Below, piece by piece: positions 17,959-26,392 of a DNA stretch of 64,000 bases. A program made the position numbers and the translations under genes. The notes under the pieces were generated by a model. It saw nothing but the letters and a program-made list of their open reading frames with translations. It was not told where the DNA came from and did no database searches. Position 1 is the first letter of the stretch; each line of letters starts with the position of its first letter. Source of the stretch: Loktanella sp. 5RATIMAR09 (GTDB lineage Bacteria > Pseudomonadota > Alphaproteobacteria > Rhodobacterales > Rhodobacteraceae); assembly GCF_001419985.1 (NCBI RefSeq), contig NZ_LJAL01000004.1, positions 62,001 to 126,000 of the forward strand. The letters run 5' to 3'.

Positions 17959-18696
17959 ATGGCTCAATATGATACAATTAGAACGGCCGGCGGAGTACGC
18001 ACGGCTGCTATCGACGAGGGCCTACGCGCCCACATGAACAAAGTCTACGGCACAATGTCCGTAGGTATGCTGATCACATTTGCAGTTGCTTGGGCTGTAG
18101 GCACGTCGCCTGCCCTGCTCGGCATCTTCCGTGACCCGGTCACACTGGCGCCAAATATTCTTGGCTGGATCGTGATGTTCGCGCCACTTGCGATGGTCTT
18201 TGGCTTTGGCGCCATGATCAACCGCTTTTCTGCGGCTGCCGCGCAAACGTTCTTTTACGCGTTTGCGGCCGTCATGGGCCTGTCGATGGCATGGATCTTT
18301 GTGGCCTTCACCGGCCTGTCGATCGCCAACGTCTTCTTGATCACCTCGATCGCTTTCGCAGGTCTGAGCCTTTATGGTTACACCACGAAGAAAGACATCT
18401 CTGGCTGGGGCGCATTCCTGATTATGGGTGTGATCGGTCTGGTCGTGGCGATGATCGTCAACATCTTTCTGCAGTCTCCTGCGATCATGTTTGCGATTTC
18501 GATCCTTGGTGTGCTGATCTTTGCAGGCCTCACCGCCTATGACACACAGAAGATCAAGAACGACTATATCGCGCATGCTGCACATGGCGATCAGGAGTGG
18601 CTGGCGAAGTCCGCGATCATGGGTGCTTTGAACCTGTATCTCGACTTCATCAACATGTTCATGTTCCTGCTGCAACTGTTTGGCAACCGCGAATAA
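17959..18696 (+). CDS. Bax inhibitor-1/YccA-family membrane protein
   Basis: The 245-residue protein has seven hydrophobic spans and a typical BI-1 C-terminus (TAYDTQKIKNDY followed by NLYLDFINMFMFLLQLF). Characterised bacterial members such as BsYetJ behave as pH-sensitive calcium leak channels, and YccA modulates the FtsH protease. The start at MAQYDTIRTAGG is set by a strong GGAGG at 17949-17953, 5 nt upstream; an in-frame TTG at 17947 is less likely. A clear terminator follows. Confidence 0.92.
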   Translation: MAQYDTIRTAGGVRTAAIDEGLRAHMNKVYGTMSVGMLITFAVAWAVGTSPALLGIFRDPVTLAPNILGWIVMFAPLAMVFGFGAMINRFSAAAAQTFFYAFAAVMGLSMAWIFVAFTGLSIANVFLITSIAFAGLSLYGYTTKKDISGWGAFLIMGVIGLVVAMIVNIFLQSPAIMFAISILGVLIFAGLTAYDTQKIKNDYIAHAAHGDQEWLAKSAIMGALNLYLDFINMFMFLLQLFGNRE

Positions 18697-18720
18697 GCAT
18701 TGCACTACGGAATGATTTGA

Positions 18721-18747
18721 GGGCTGATGGCAACATCAGCCCTTTTT
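18721..18747 (+). terminator. Intrinsic terminator after the Bax-inhibitor gene
   Basis: A perfect 9-bp stem (GGGCTGATG / CATCAGCCC) with a GCAA loop is followed directly by TTTTT. It lies 24 bp after the 18696 stop and 19 bp before the next start, so it insulates the MAPEG gene. Confidence 0.92.
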
Positions 18748-18766
18748 CTTTGCGCGAAGGTCACCC

Positions 18767-19162
18767 ATGATTTCCTTGCCAGTCACATCGTTTACCGCCC
18801 TCTTGGCGGCGCTTTTGATCCTCTTGCTGACACTCAAGGTGATCCAGTTACGTAGACGCGGTGGTGTGGTTTTGGGGGACAATGATGACCGCATCTTGGC
18901 AAAGGCCATCCGGGGCCATGCGAATGCGGTCGAGCAGTTGCCTATTGCACTTATTCTGATGGGATTGGCCGAGGCGCAGGGCGCGTCGCAGGCCGTTTTG
19001 ATCGCAACAGCTTGTGGCCTGGGTCTTGGGCGGGCCATGCATGGCATCTACTTTGCTGTCCACGGCACACACTGGCGGTTTCGCTTCTTCGGCATGTGGC
19101 TGACACTGGCCGCACAGGTCGCGTTGGTCCTGATCCTTGCCCTGACGCTTCTGGGGCTTTGA
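18767..19162 (+). CDS. MAPEG-family membrane protein
   Basis: This 131-residue protein has four hydrophobic segments and the MAPEG pattern: RGHANAVEQLPIALILMGLAEAQG in the second helix and the later LGLGRAMHGIYF segment. Bacterial MAPEG proteins are mostly uncharacterised relatives of microsomal glutathione transferases. The start at 18767 is preceded by an AAGG site. The stop is followed by the terminator of the opposing rpmG gene. Confidence 0.85.
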   Translation: MISLPVTSFTALLAALLILLLTLKVIQLRRRGGVVLGDNDDRILAKAIRGHANAVEQLPIALILMGLAEAQGASQAVLIATACGLGLGRAMHGIYFAVHGTHWRFRFFGMWLTLAAQVALVLILALTLLGL

Positions 19163-19163
19163 C

Positions 19164-19193
19164 AAACAAAAAGGCCGCGCAAGCTGCGCGGCC
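19164..19193 (-). terminator. Intrinsic terminator of rpmG (minus strand)
   Basis: An 8-bp GC stem (GGCCGCGC / GCGCGGCC) with a 5-nt loop lies at 19173-19193. On the minus strand it is followed by TTTTTGTTTG, so it terminates rpmG transcripts. The plus-strand side lacks a T-run, so any effect on MAPEG transcripts would be weaker. Confidence 0.88.
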
Positions 19194-19219
19194 AGATCAT
19201 TCACAGGTCAGGCGATCAA

Positions 19220-19387
19220 TTACTTGATCTTGCCTTCCTTATACTCGACGTGCTTGCGCACAACGGGATCGTACTTTTTGATGACCATTTTCTCGGTCAT
19301 GGTACGTGCGTTCTTTTTCGTAACGTAGAAGTGCCCGGTCCCCGCAGTGGAGTTCAGGCGGATTTTGATTGTGGTAGGCTTCGCCAT
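19220..19387 (-). CDS. rpmG: 50S ribosomal protein L33
   Basis: The 55-codon gene begins [20 protein letters not shown] and ends VEYKEGKIK, the standard alphaproteobacterial L33. It lacks the zinc-binding CxxC pairs, so it is the C-minus (zinc-independent) form: the TKKNARTM segment has Lys and Asn where C-plus paralogues have cysteines. It is encoded alone with its own terminator. This gene is short but certain. Confidence 0.97.
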   Translation of the reverse strand: MAKPTTIKIRLNSTAGTGHFYVTKKNARTMTEKMVIKKYDPVVRKHVEYKEGKIK

Positions 19388-19508
19388 ATCTCATATCCTC
19401 TGATTGCGGGCCGACGCGCGGCACATCGCGTGTATCTCATAGAAGGTGCCTTTTACCCGCGCCTTGAGCCGAGTCAACAGCAAACAGGTGTTCTTGTGGT
19501 TTGTTTAT

Positions 19509-19894
19509 GCGCGGATGGCCTATAAGCCGGATTCTGTCCCCCGCGGTTGCCCGCGGATGGATGACCATTCATCTGGAGTGCCTGTTACCAGACACCCTCT
19601 AGCTGCCAACCCGGACCGTCTGGGGCTCAAGCATCCCCGCCTTTCGGCGCGAGGTCCCTATTTGGCATTGCTCCCGGTGGGGCTTGCCGTGCCGCTTCTG
19701 TTGCCAGTCGCGCGGTGGGCTCTTACCCCACCGTTTCACTTTGACCTGAACACGCCAGGCCACCTGTTCTCTGTGGCGCTTTCCCTGGGGTTACCCCCGC
19801 CGGGCGTTACCCGGCACCGTGCTTTTTGGAGTCCGGACTTTCCTCCCGGATGAAACCCAAGGCTTCACCCAAGCAGCCATCCAGCCATCCGCGC
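19509..19894 (-). ncRNA. rnpB: RNase P RNA (class A)
   Basis: Read on the minus strand, this RNA of about 386 nt begins and ends with complementary GCGCGGATGGC / GCCATCCGCGC (helix P1). It contains the universal GAGGAAAGTCCGGACTCC block near the 5' end, a GGTAACGCC segment, an AGAGTAA-like core region and the 3' signature ACAGAATCCGGCTTAT. It is the catalytic subunit that trims tRNA 5' leaders. Ends were set by the P1 pairing and may be off by a few bases. Confidence 0.96.
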
Positions 19895-19904
19895 AAAATG
19901 GCAG

Positions 19905-20642
19905 TTAGGCGACAGCCGCGTTCACGTCAACGGGAAAGCGGCTTGCAAGGTCTGTGATGATGGCAAGATCACGGACATCAAGGGGGCCGTCAAAACGCGG
20001 ACGAAAGCGCATACGCAAGCTTTGGAGCAGCAAATCTACATCTGCTGACGCCGTATATCCGAAAGCAGCCATCATCGCGGCAAACCGTGCGTCATCGGGC
20101 CCTTCTGAAGAAGGCGCATCAGCACTAGGCAAGGGCCACACAGAAAGCCCTTCAAGCGCCAATCTGCGCCAGTCAAACCGCGCACCGGGATCAATCTTGC
20201 GCCCGGGCGCCATGTCCGAATGTCCGATCACCCGCTCGGGGCGGATATCCCACCGCGCCTTGATCCCTTTCAGCAGATCCGTCAGTGCATCCATTTGTGC
20301 GGCCGCGAATGGCGTGAAACCACTATTGGCAAGCTCGATCCCGATGGACCGGCTATTCACATCCGTCACGCCCCCCCAAGCACCGGCACCCGCATGCCAC
20401 GCCCGCAGCGCCTCTGGCACAAGCGACAACACCTCGCCATTCTCTGCAATCAGGTAATGCGCCGATACTTCCGTCTCGGGGTTGCACAATGTCTCCGCGG
20501 CATCCCGCGCCGAAGTCATCGCCGTATAGTGGATCACCACGATATCAGGTGTCGCGCCATCACGTCGCGGCCCGCAATTGGGCGATTGCCGATGTGTCAG
20601 CCTCAGTTCCGCACCGACTGAATAAAGGGGGCCGGATCCCAA
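19905..20642 (-). CDS. N-acetylmuramoyl-L-alanine amidase (AmpD-like amidase_2)
   Basis: This is a zinc amidase of the AmpD/amidase_2 type with DIVVIHYTAM, RSIGIELAN and VIGHSDMAPGRKIDPG carrying the His/His/Asp metal ligands. It probably cleaves peptide from anhydromuropeptides in recycling. A C-terminal extension (about 60 residues) resembles a small helical peptidoglycan-binding domain. There is no signal peptide, which suggests cytoplasmic action. The start is uncertain. The TTG at 20642 given here overlaps the upstream gene by 40 bp, but family similarity starts at LRLTHRQSPNCGPRRDG, whose first codon is a CTG at 20606 overlapping the upstream stop. Confidence 0.8.
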   Translation of the reverse strand: MGSGPLYSVGAELRLTHRQSPNCGPRRDGATPDIVVIHYTAMTSARDAAETLCNPETEVSAHYLIAENGEVLSLVPEALRAWHAGAGAWGGVTDVNSRSIGIELANSGFTPFAAAQMDALTDLLKGIKARWDIRPERVIGHSDMAPGRKIDPGARFDWRRLALEGLSVWPLPSADAPSSEGPDDARFAAMMAAFGYTASADVDLLLQSLRMRFRPRFDGPLDVRDLAIITDLASRFPVDVNAAVA

Positions 20643-21400
20643 CCGCAGGCAAAACCGTCACCATCGGGGTCAATGCCGCGCCGGTCCCGCTCGGGCCCGC
20701 CGCGCGCCAGAAAATCGCGCTGCGCATCATCAGGTGTCGCATAGGTCGCACAGTTGCGGCGGAAGCGGCCTTCACCCGACAGCAACGACCGGCTGTACCA
20801 TTCCTGCCCCTTCACGTTCGGCGCATTCAGTGCGTATTCCACGATATTCGGGCCTGTATTCGCCGGGCGATCGGGCACCGCTGTCGGTGCAATCTGTTCA
20901 CGCGCCGCAGCCTGCGCCGCCCGCCGCTGCGCATCGCTTTCTATCGTTTCGCGCCCTGCCACCGCGTCAAAGCTTTGTTCGTCGGACAAGCCCACATTGC
21001 CCGTCACCAAGGAAGGGGCAGGATTGCTGGGCGATGCCTGCACGCCCTGTGTGCGCAATGGGTCCGCGCCAAGGCTCGGGGCCCGCACAGGTGCGACGGG
21101 CGCGGGGCTAGCAGCCGCAGGTGCCGGTGTTGCGGCAGTACCGATACCAGCCTGCGCAAGCGCGCTGGACGGTATCGCCTGGGTCTGATTGACAGGTTGC
21201 TGCGATGGGATGGTGTTTACCTGTGCGGGGGGCGCAATCGTCCCGCGCGGTGCGCTGAGCTGTGCTTCGCGCCGCGCGCGCTCCAGCTCGAACTCGGTAA
21301 AATCGCCGAAACCCACGCCACGTTCGGTCGGAACAACCCGCGGCGAACATGCCGCAAGCCCGATCAAAGTCAGTGCAATAAAAATGCCCGGTTTCATCAT
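20603..21400 (-). CDS. Excalibur calcium-binding domain lipoprotein
   Basis: The 265-residue protein has a lipoprotein signal ending LAAC (Cys near residue 18), then about 170 residues of Ala/Pro/Gln-rich low-complexity linker. The C-terminal Excalibur domain reads NCATYATPDDAQRDFLARGG and then GIDPDGDGFACGWDP, with the DxDxDG calcium loop and two conserved Cys. It probably sits in the outer membrane or periplasm. It is coupled to the amidase gene downstream, which hints at a cell-wall role, but the function is unknown. Confidence 0.85.
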   Translation of the reverse strand: MMKPGIFIALTLIGLAACSPRVVPTERGVGFGDFTEFELERARREAQLSAPRGTIAPPAQVNTIPSQQPVNQTQAIPSSALAQAGIGTAATPAPAAASPAPVAPVRAPSLGADPLRTQGVQASPSNPAPSLVTGNVGLSDEQSFDAVAGRETIESDAQRRAAQAAAREQIAPTAVPDRPANTGPNIVEYALNAPNVKGQEWYSRSLLSGEGRFRRNCATYATPDDAQRDFLARGGPERDRRGIDPDGDGFACGWDPAPFIQSVRN

Positions 21401-21437
21401 GTTTTACCTGTCAGACTGCGCTCTGTTTTGCAAAAGC

Positions 21438-22925
21438 TTACCACCACTTGGCAGGCTTTGCTACAAAGCCTGCAGATTGCTCAAGGCTGTAAGCCACATT
21501 CAGCAAATCACCCTCTTCCCAAGGCCGCCCGATCAATTGCAGGCCCATCGGCAAACCCTGTGCGTTCTGTCCGGTGGGCACCGCAATGCCCGGCAGACCC
21601 GCAAGGTTCACGGTCACGGTAAAGACGTCGTTGAGGTACATCTGGATCGGGTCGGCATTGGTCATCTCGCCCAGCCCGAAAGCAGCCGAAGGTGTCGCGG
21701 GTGTCAGGATTGCATCAACACCATCTGCAAAAACCTTGTCAAAGTCCTGCTTGATCAACGCACGCACACGGCGCGCACGGTTATAGTAAGCATCATAGAA
21801 ACCCGCCGACAGCACATAGGTGCCGACCATAACGCGGCGCTGCACTTCGGGGCCAAAGCCCTCGGCGCGGGTCTTTTCGTACATCTCGGTGATGCCATCA
21901 CCATGCGCGAGCTTGGCGCGGTGGCCAAAGCGCACCCCGTCATAGCGCGCAAGGTTGGATGACGCCTCGGCAGGCGCAATCACATAGTACGCAGGCAGCG
22001 CGTATTTCGTATGCGGCAGTGTGATGTCCACGATCTTTGCGCCTGCGTCTTTCAGCATCGCGGTGCCATCTTCCCACAGCTTTTCGATCTCTGCGGGCAT
22101 ACCGTCCATCCGGTATTCCTTGGGGATGCCAATGGTTTTGCCGCGAATATCGCCTGTCAGGGCGGCCTCAAAGTCAGGCACAGCGATATCGGCGCTGGTG
22201 CTATCAAGCGGATCATGGCCGGACATGGCCGTCAGCATGATCGCTGCATCCCGCACGTCCTTGGTCATGGGGCCAGCCTGATCTAGCGACGACGCAAAAG
22301 CCACGATACCCCAGCGCGACACACGCCCGTAAGTGGGTTTGAGGCCTGTGATGCCGGTAAAGGCAGCAGGCTGGCGGATGGAACCGCCTGTATCGGTCCC
22401 CGTAGCGGCAAGACACAGATCAGCGGCAACAGCACTCGCCGACCCGCCTGATGAGCCGCCGGGGGTCAAGGCAGCATTGTCACCCGCGCGCTTCCAAGGG
22501 TTGACTGCATTGCCATAAACCGAGGTCTCGTTCGAAGACCCCATCGCGAATTCATCCATGTTGAGCTTGCCCAACATCACCGCCCCTGCATCGAAAAGCT
22601 GGCTTGTGATCGTGCTCTCATACTCGGGCTTGAACCCTTCCAGAATGCGCGAAGCAGCCTGCGACGGCACGCCTTTGGTGCAAAACAGGTCTTTGATCCC
22701 CAGCGGGATACCGCACATATCGGGCGCATCACCTGCCTTAATGCGGGTATCAGCGGAAGCGGCCTGTGTCTGCGCGATCTCGGGTGTATGGTGCACGAAA
22801 GCGCCCAGCGCGTCTGCACCTTCAATGGCACTCAGGCAGGCGGATGTGATCTCTGCGCTGGTGGTGTCACCCTTGCGCATGGCGTCGCGGGCCTGCGCGA
22901 TGGTCAGTTTGGTCAGATCAGACAT
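21438..22925 (-). CDS. gatA: Asp-tRNA(Asn)/Glu-tRNA(Gln) amidotransferase subunit A
   Basis: The 495-residue amidase-signature protein has [10 protein letters not shown] (catalytic Lys), the [15 protein letters not shown] serine loop and the distal Ser in [13 protein letters not shown], which form the Ser-cisSer-Lys triad. It supplies ammonia from glutamine to GatB for making Gln-tRNA and/or Asn-tRNA by transamidation. It starts in a TAATG overlap with gatC. gatB is not in this window, as is common when gatB lies elsewhere in the genome. Confidence 0.96.
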   Translation of the reverse strand: MSDLTKLTIAQARDAMRKGDTTSAEITSACLSAIEGADALGAFVHHTPEIAQTQAASADTRIKAGDAPDMCGIPLGIKDLFCTKGVPSQAASRILEGFKPEYESTITSQLFDAGAVMLGKLNMDEFAMGSSNETSVYGNAVNPWKRAGDNAALTPGGSSGGSASAVAADLCLAATGTDTGGSIRQPAAFTGITGLKPTYGRVSRWGIVAFASSLDQAGPMTKDVRDAAIMLTAMSGHDPLDSTSADIAVPDFEAALTGDIRGKTIGIPKEYRMDGMPAEIEKLWEDGTAMLKDAGAKIVDITLPHTKYALPAYYVIAPAEASSNLARYDGVRFGHRAKLAHGDGITEMYEKTRAEGFGPEVQRRVMVGTYVLSAGFYDAYYNRARRVRALIKQDFDKVFADGVDAILTPATPSAAFGLGEMTNADPIQMYLNDVFTVTVNLAGLPGIAVPTGQNAQGLPMGLQLIGRPWEEGDLLNVAYSLEQSAGFVAKPAKWW

Positions 22926-23212
22926 TATTCCACCACCTTTGGCACGGCAAAAAATCCTTCACGGGCGTCCGGCGCATTCTTCAACACTGCCGCTTGCTGG
23001 TTTCCGTCAGTCACCACATCCGCGCGGCGTTTCAGCCGTTGAGGCGTGACAGATGTCATCGGCTCAACGCCCTCAACATCCACTTCGTTGAGTTGCTCGA
23101 TAAACCCAAGGATCGCGCTGAATTCGGATGCCAGCGCTGGCAGGGCGTCGTCTTCCACCTTGATGCGGGCCAATTTGGCCACGCGGCGGGCGGTCTCGGT
23201 GTCAATCGACAT
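22925..23212 (-). CDS. gatC: Asp-tRNA(Asn)/Glu-tRNA(Gln) amidotransferase subunit C
   Basis: This 95-residue protein has the usual GatC pattern: [17 protein letters not shown] at the N-terminus, [22 protein letters not shown] in the middle and a C-terminal arm with [12 protein letters not shown]. It stabilises the GatA-GatB complex. It is translationally coupled to gatA by TAATG. Confidence 0.96.
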   Translation of the reverse strand: MSIDTETARRVAKLARIKVEDDALPALASEFSAILGFIEQLNEVDVEGVEPMTSVTPQRLKRRADVVTDGNQQAAVLKNAPDAREGFFAVPKVVE

Positions 23213-23245
23213 GGGGAAACTCTCCGGTAAAGCTATCCGCTGCGT

Positions 23246-23899
23246 TTACCGCCCTGTGCTGCCAGTCGCAAGCATATGGCGCGTGTAAACATGGATCATC
23301 CAGCCCAACATGATGCCATTGAGCACATGCCACATGAAATGCGTGCCAATCGGGATCACATCGCACAGGATTTCATCAAGCGACCGGATGGTGATGGACA
23401 AACACAAAAGCGCAGCCCCCTGCAAAAACCCCCGGGCGATTCCCGGTTTGTGTCGCAGGATCAGGGCGTAGACGGCCAAGAGGATCGGCACGGTCCAGTA
23501 AAAGTTGGAAATGCGGATAAAGGGAAACTGGTTCAGGACAGGCACCAGCACAGCGGCGTAAGGGATAAACAGCGCAGTCGCGAAGACCGCGTACCAATGG
23601 CCCATCGGCACCATGTCGCGGTTCACCACGAAGAGATAGATAAAGATGAAAACGCCAATCGGCAGCACATCCAACACCATAGCCCAGATCGTGGCGTGGG
23701 TGTGAAACAAGAAACTGCCCACGCCGATCGCAAAGAGGATACCGCAGAGAACACGCGCCATTGGCACGCCCGCGCTGCGCTGCCACAGGATCAGTGCCGC
23801 CACGATAAACGCCAGATTGGTCAGCGCATTCAGCGGCTCAGACCAATAGGTGAAATCCGTGCGCTCACAGTAGCCGTCGATCTGTTCGAACCAATTCAC
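23246..23899 (-). CDS. Ceramidase-family (alkaline ceramidase-like) membrane protein
   Basis: This 217-residue protein has seven hydrophobic spans and the ceramidase/CREST-superfamily residues: an N-terminal GYCERTDFTYWSEPLNALTN, SFLFHTHAT with the metal His, and the C-terminal HFMWHVLNGIMLGW with further His. Eukaryotic relatives are zinc amidohydrolases that cut ceramide; bacterial substrates are not known. I chose a GTG start (23899) with AGGGGG 6 nt upstream. The in-frame ATG at 23977 would extend over the divergent hydrolase gene. Confidence 0.85.
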   Translation of the reverse strand: MNWFEQIDGYCERTDFTYWSEPLNALTNLAFIVAALILWQRSAGVPMARVLCGILFAIGVGSFLFHTHATIWAMVLDVLPIGVFIFIYLFVVNRDMVPMGHWYAVFATALFIPYAAVLVPVLNQFPFIRISNFYWTVPILLAVYALILRHKPGIARGFLQGAALLCLSITIRSLDEILCDVIPIGTHFMWHVLNGIMLGWMIHVYTRHMLATGSTGR

Positions 23900-23953
23900 C
23901 TTGGCCCCCTTCTGCTTTGCTCTTATCCTGACAACAAAGCGAAGGAGAGCAAT

Positions 23954-24625
23954 ATGAAAATCACTTGGCTGGGACACGCAAGTTTCCGCATTGAAATTGA
24001 AGGTGCTGTGCTGCTGGTCGACCCGTGGCTTGAGGGCAATCCCTCATTTCCTAATGAACACCGCGCCGCCGCCCTTGCAGGTGCCACCCATATCCTGCTG
24101 ACCCACGGCCATTTCGATCACACCTCCGAGGTGGATGCGATTGCCAAGGAAACCGGTGCTTTCGTCGTCGGCATCCCAGAACTTTGCGCGATCTTTGACG
24201 CCCATGAGACAGTCGAATTCAACAAAGGCGGCACAGTTGATCTGGGTGGCGCGCTGGTGTCGATGGTGCAGGCAACACATTCGTCCTCTGTCGGGGCGGC
24301 CTATGCGGGCACCGAGGCCGGCTATATGATCAAGGGCGAAGGCCACACGATCTATGTCTCGGGCGACACCGATATCATGGCCGATATGGACTGGATGGGT
24401 GATTTTTATAATCCCGATATCGGCATCCTGTGCTGTGGCGGCCATTACACGATGGGGATGGAGGGCGCGGCCTATGCCGCCAAACGGTACTTCAAATTCA
24501 AGACCGTGATCCCCGCCCACTACGCGACTTTCCCTTTGCTCGCGCAAAGCGCCCAGCCACTGGTCGACGCATTGCCTGATGTCGATGTGCGCACGCCTGC
24601 GGTCATGGAAGCAGTGGAAATCTAG
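23954..24625 (+). CDS. UPF0173 metal-dependent hydrolase (metallo-beta-lactamase fold)
   Basis: The 223-residue MBL-fold protein of the UPF0173/YtkL type has the first metal motif as LTHGHFDHTSE, with further ligands in QATHSSS, YVSGDTDI and IPAHYATFP. Its substrate is unknown. The start MKITWLGHASFRIEIEG is set by GAAGGAG at 23941-23947. It converges with tadA with a 4-bp overlap and is divergent from the ceramidase-like gene. Confidence 0.9.
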   Translation: MKITWLGHASFRIEIEGAVLLVDPWLEGNPSFPNEHRAAALAGATHILLTHGHFDHTSEVDAIAKETGAFVVGIPELCAIFDAHETVEFNKGGTVDLGGALVSMVQATHSSSVGAAYAGTEAGYMIKGEGHTIYVSGDTDIMADMDWMGDFYNPDIGILCCGGHYTMGMEGAAYAAKRYFKFKTVIPAHYATFPLLAQSAQPLVDALPDVDVRTPAVMEAVEI

Positions 24626-25068
24626 CGTTTTGCTGCGAAAAAGTCCTTAAGCAGCCTCTCCGAGGCTTGCGCGGCAATGCCATCATAAACCTCTGGTGCA
24701 TGATGGCATTGCGCGTGGCTAAACACACGCGGGCCTTGGGCCACGCCGCCGGACTTCGGGTCAGCCGCACCATAGTATAGCCGCGCAATCCTTGCGTTGC
24801 TGATCGCAGCCGCGCACATCGGGCAAGGTTCCAGCGTCACGTAAAGGTCATATCCCGTCAGCCGTTCCTGCCCCAGCGCGGCACAGGCGGCACGGATCGC
24901 CAGCACCTCGGCATGGGCCGTGGGATCGTTCAATTCGCGGGTCCGGTTGCCCGCCTGCGCAAGCACACCGGCAGGCCCCACGATAGCTGCGCCCACAGGC
25001 ACCTCGCCACGGGCGGCGGCGGCGCGGGCCTCTGTCAGCGCGACATCCATATAAGAGCGAAAATCCAT
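24622..25068 (-). CDS. tadA: tRNA adenosine(34) deaminase
   Basis: The 148-residue cytidine-deaminase-fold enzyme shows its zinc site as HAE (residues 52-54, TAHAEVLAIRAA) and PCPMC (81-85). It converts A34 to inosine in the wobble position of tRNA-Arg(ACG), which is essential in most bacteria. It is divergent from rluB, with 64 bp between starts. Confidence 0.95.
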   Translation of the reverse strand: MDFRSYMDVALTEARAAAARGEVPVGAAIVGPAGVLAQAGNRTRELNDPTAHAEVLAIRAACAALGQERLTGYDLYVTLEPCPMCAAAISNARIARLYYGAADPKSGGVAQGPRVFSHAQCHHAPEVYDGIAAQASERLLKDFFAAKR

Positions 25069-25132
25069 GTCTTGTGATGCACTGGCGCGGCTATCTCTGG
25101 CAAGGGGCGATCAAAGCGGCTAAGGGATTGTC

Positions 25133-25936
25133 ATGAGCACAGATACCCCTCCCCCCGGCGACCGGATCGCCAAAGTCCTGTCCCGCGCAGGTGTCGCCAG
25201 CCGCCGTGAAGCCGAGCGCATGATCGAAGACGGCCGCGTCAGCGTGAACGGCAAGACAATCACCAGCCCGGCATTGAACGTGACCCCTGCGGACCGCGTT
25301 GTCGTGGACGGCAAACAAGTGGGCGCACCCGAGGCTGCGCGCCTTTGGCTCTATCACAAACCGGCAGGCCTTGTGACAACCGAACGCGACGAGAAAGACC
25401 GCCCGACGGTTTTTGGATCGCTACCCGAAACCATGCCGCGTGTAATGTCGGTGGGGCGGCTTGACCTGAACTCCGAAGGCCTCTTGCTGCTGACCAACGA
25501 CGGCGAGATCAAGCGCAAGCTTGAATTGCCCTCGACGGGCTGGCTGCGGCGCTACCGCGTACGGATCAACGGATCGGTCTCTGAGGCGAAGCTGGACGAA
25601 TTGCGCGCAGGCATCACTGTGGAAGGCGTCAACTATCAGCCCATGGTCGTAACCTTTGACCGCCAGCAAGGGGCCAACGCATGGCTGACCGTCAGCCTGC
25701 GTGAGGGCAAGAACCGCGAAATCCGCCGCGCGATGGGCGAAATCGGCGTGACCGTGAACCGCCTGATCCGTGTAAGTTACGGGCCGTTCCAGCTGGGCGT
25801 GCTCAAGCAAGGGGACGTTGAAGAGGTCAAACAGCGCGTCTTGCGGGATCAGCTTGGGCTGGAGGCAGCACCGGCGCAAAAACCTGTGCGCCGAACCGTC
25901 AATCGCCCCACAAGGGGGAAAAAGCGGTCAAGTTGA
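25133..25936 (+). CDS. rluB: 23S rRNA pseudouridine synthase (RluB-type)
   Basis: This 267-residue protein has an S4 RNA-binding domain at about 10-60 (RIAKVLSRAGVASRREAERMI) and an RsuA/RluB catalytic domain with catalytic Asp111 in SVGRLDLNSEGLLLLTND. A basic C-terminal tail ends in KPVRRTVNRPTRGKKRSS. RluB forms pseudouridine near position 2605 of 23S rRNA; the family also includes RluE/RluF/RsuA, so site specificity is inferred. The following 252 bp (25937-26188) contain no gene I can support. Confidence 0.9.
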   Translation: MSTDTPPPGDRIAKVLSRAGVASRREAERMIEDGRVSVNGKTITSPALNVTPADRVVVDGKQVGAPEAARLWLYHKPAGLVTTERDEKDRPTVFGSLPETMPRVMSVGRLDLNSEGLLLLTNDGEIKRKLELPSTGWLRRYRVRINGSVSEAKLDELRAGITVEGVNYQPMVVTFDRQQGANAWLTVSLREGKNREIRRAMGEIGVTVNRLIRVSYGPFQLGVLKQGDVEEVKQRVLRDQLGLEAAPAQKPVRRTVNRPTRGKKRSS

Positions 25937-26188
25937 ACCTTGTCGCGATGAACGCCCTTATGCATTCTGGGTCGCAAGACTATTTTTAGGAACGATTGCT
26001 TTGGCTGATTTGTTTGCGACCGGACGCATGGCCACGTGTTTTCTTGCGGGCGGCCGTGGCTGCTTGCGTGCTGCAAGCAGGCAGTCTCATCGAACCGGAT
26101 GGCAGATGCGGAGCTTTTCCGAAACACTCGTAAACCCATTGCATGCACCCTATCTGGAAGATGAATAAACCGGCGGAGTTAAGCGAAA

Positions 26189-26392
26189 ATGTTGCGATTG
26201 ATCTTCATTGTTGCCTTTGTGGCGGTGGTTGCGATTGCAATCACGGCACTAATAGGAACAATGGCGGCCGTCGCACGTCCGCGCGCTGATAAGGAAACTG
26301 ACAACATGCCCGCGAAATTCCGACGCGTCACCTATGCATTGCTGGTTGTTCTGCTGTTTGGGGTCACAACCGGTTGGCTGGGGGCGGGCTGA
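26189..26392 (+). CDS. Small two-span membrane protein, first gene of the XpaC-TelA cassette
   Basis: The 67-residue protein has two hydrophobic segments (about 3-27 and 47-65) and a charged middle (RPRADKETDNMPAKFRR). I do not recognise a named family. A CGGAG ribosome-binding site precedes the ATG. Its stop and the xpaC-like start share bases (TGATG at 26390-26394), so it is translationally coupled to the cassette. It could be a small subunit of the membrane complex, or a sensor. Confidence 0.8.
   Translation: MLRLIFIVAFVAVVAIAITALIGTMAAVARPRADKETDNMPAKFRRVTYALLVVLLFGVTTGWLGAG

Noticed and set aside
14996..20642. Mobile element or phage signs around the XRE regulator and the amidase
   Set aside because: No integrase, transposase, att-like repeat or phage structural gene is present. 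The XRE protein is a chromosomal PraR-like regulator and the amidase is AmpD-like.
25937..26188. Possible small basic protein on the minus strand in the 252-bp gap before the cassette (reads like a Lys/Arg/Pro-rich peptide)
   Set aside because: There is no suitable start codon after the upstream in-frame stop, and no ribosome-binding site. Nothing else convincing was seen in this gap.
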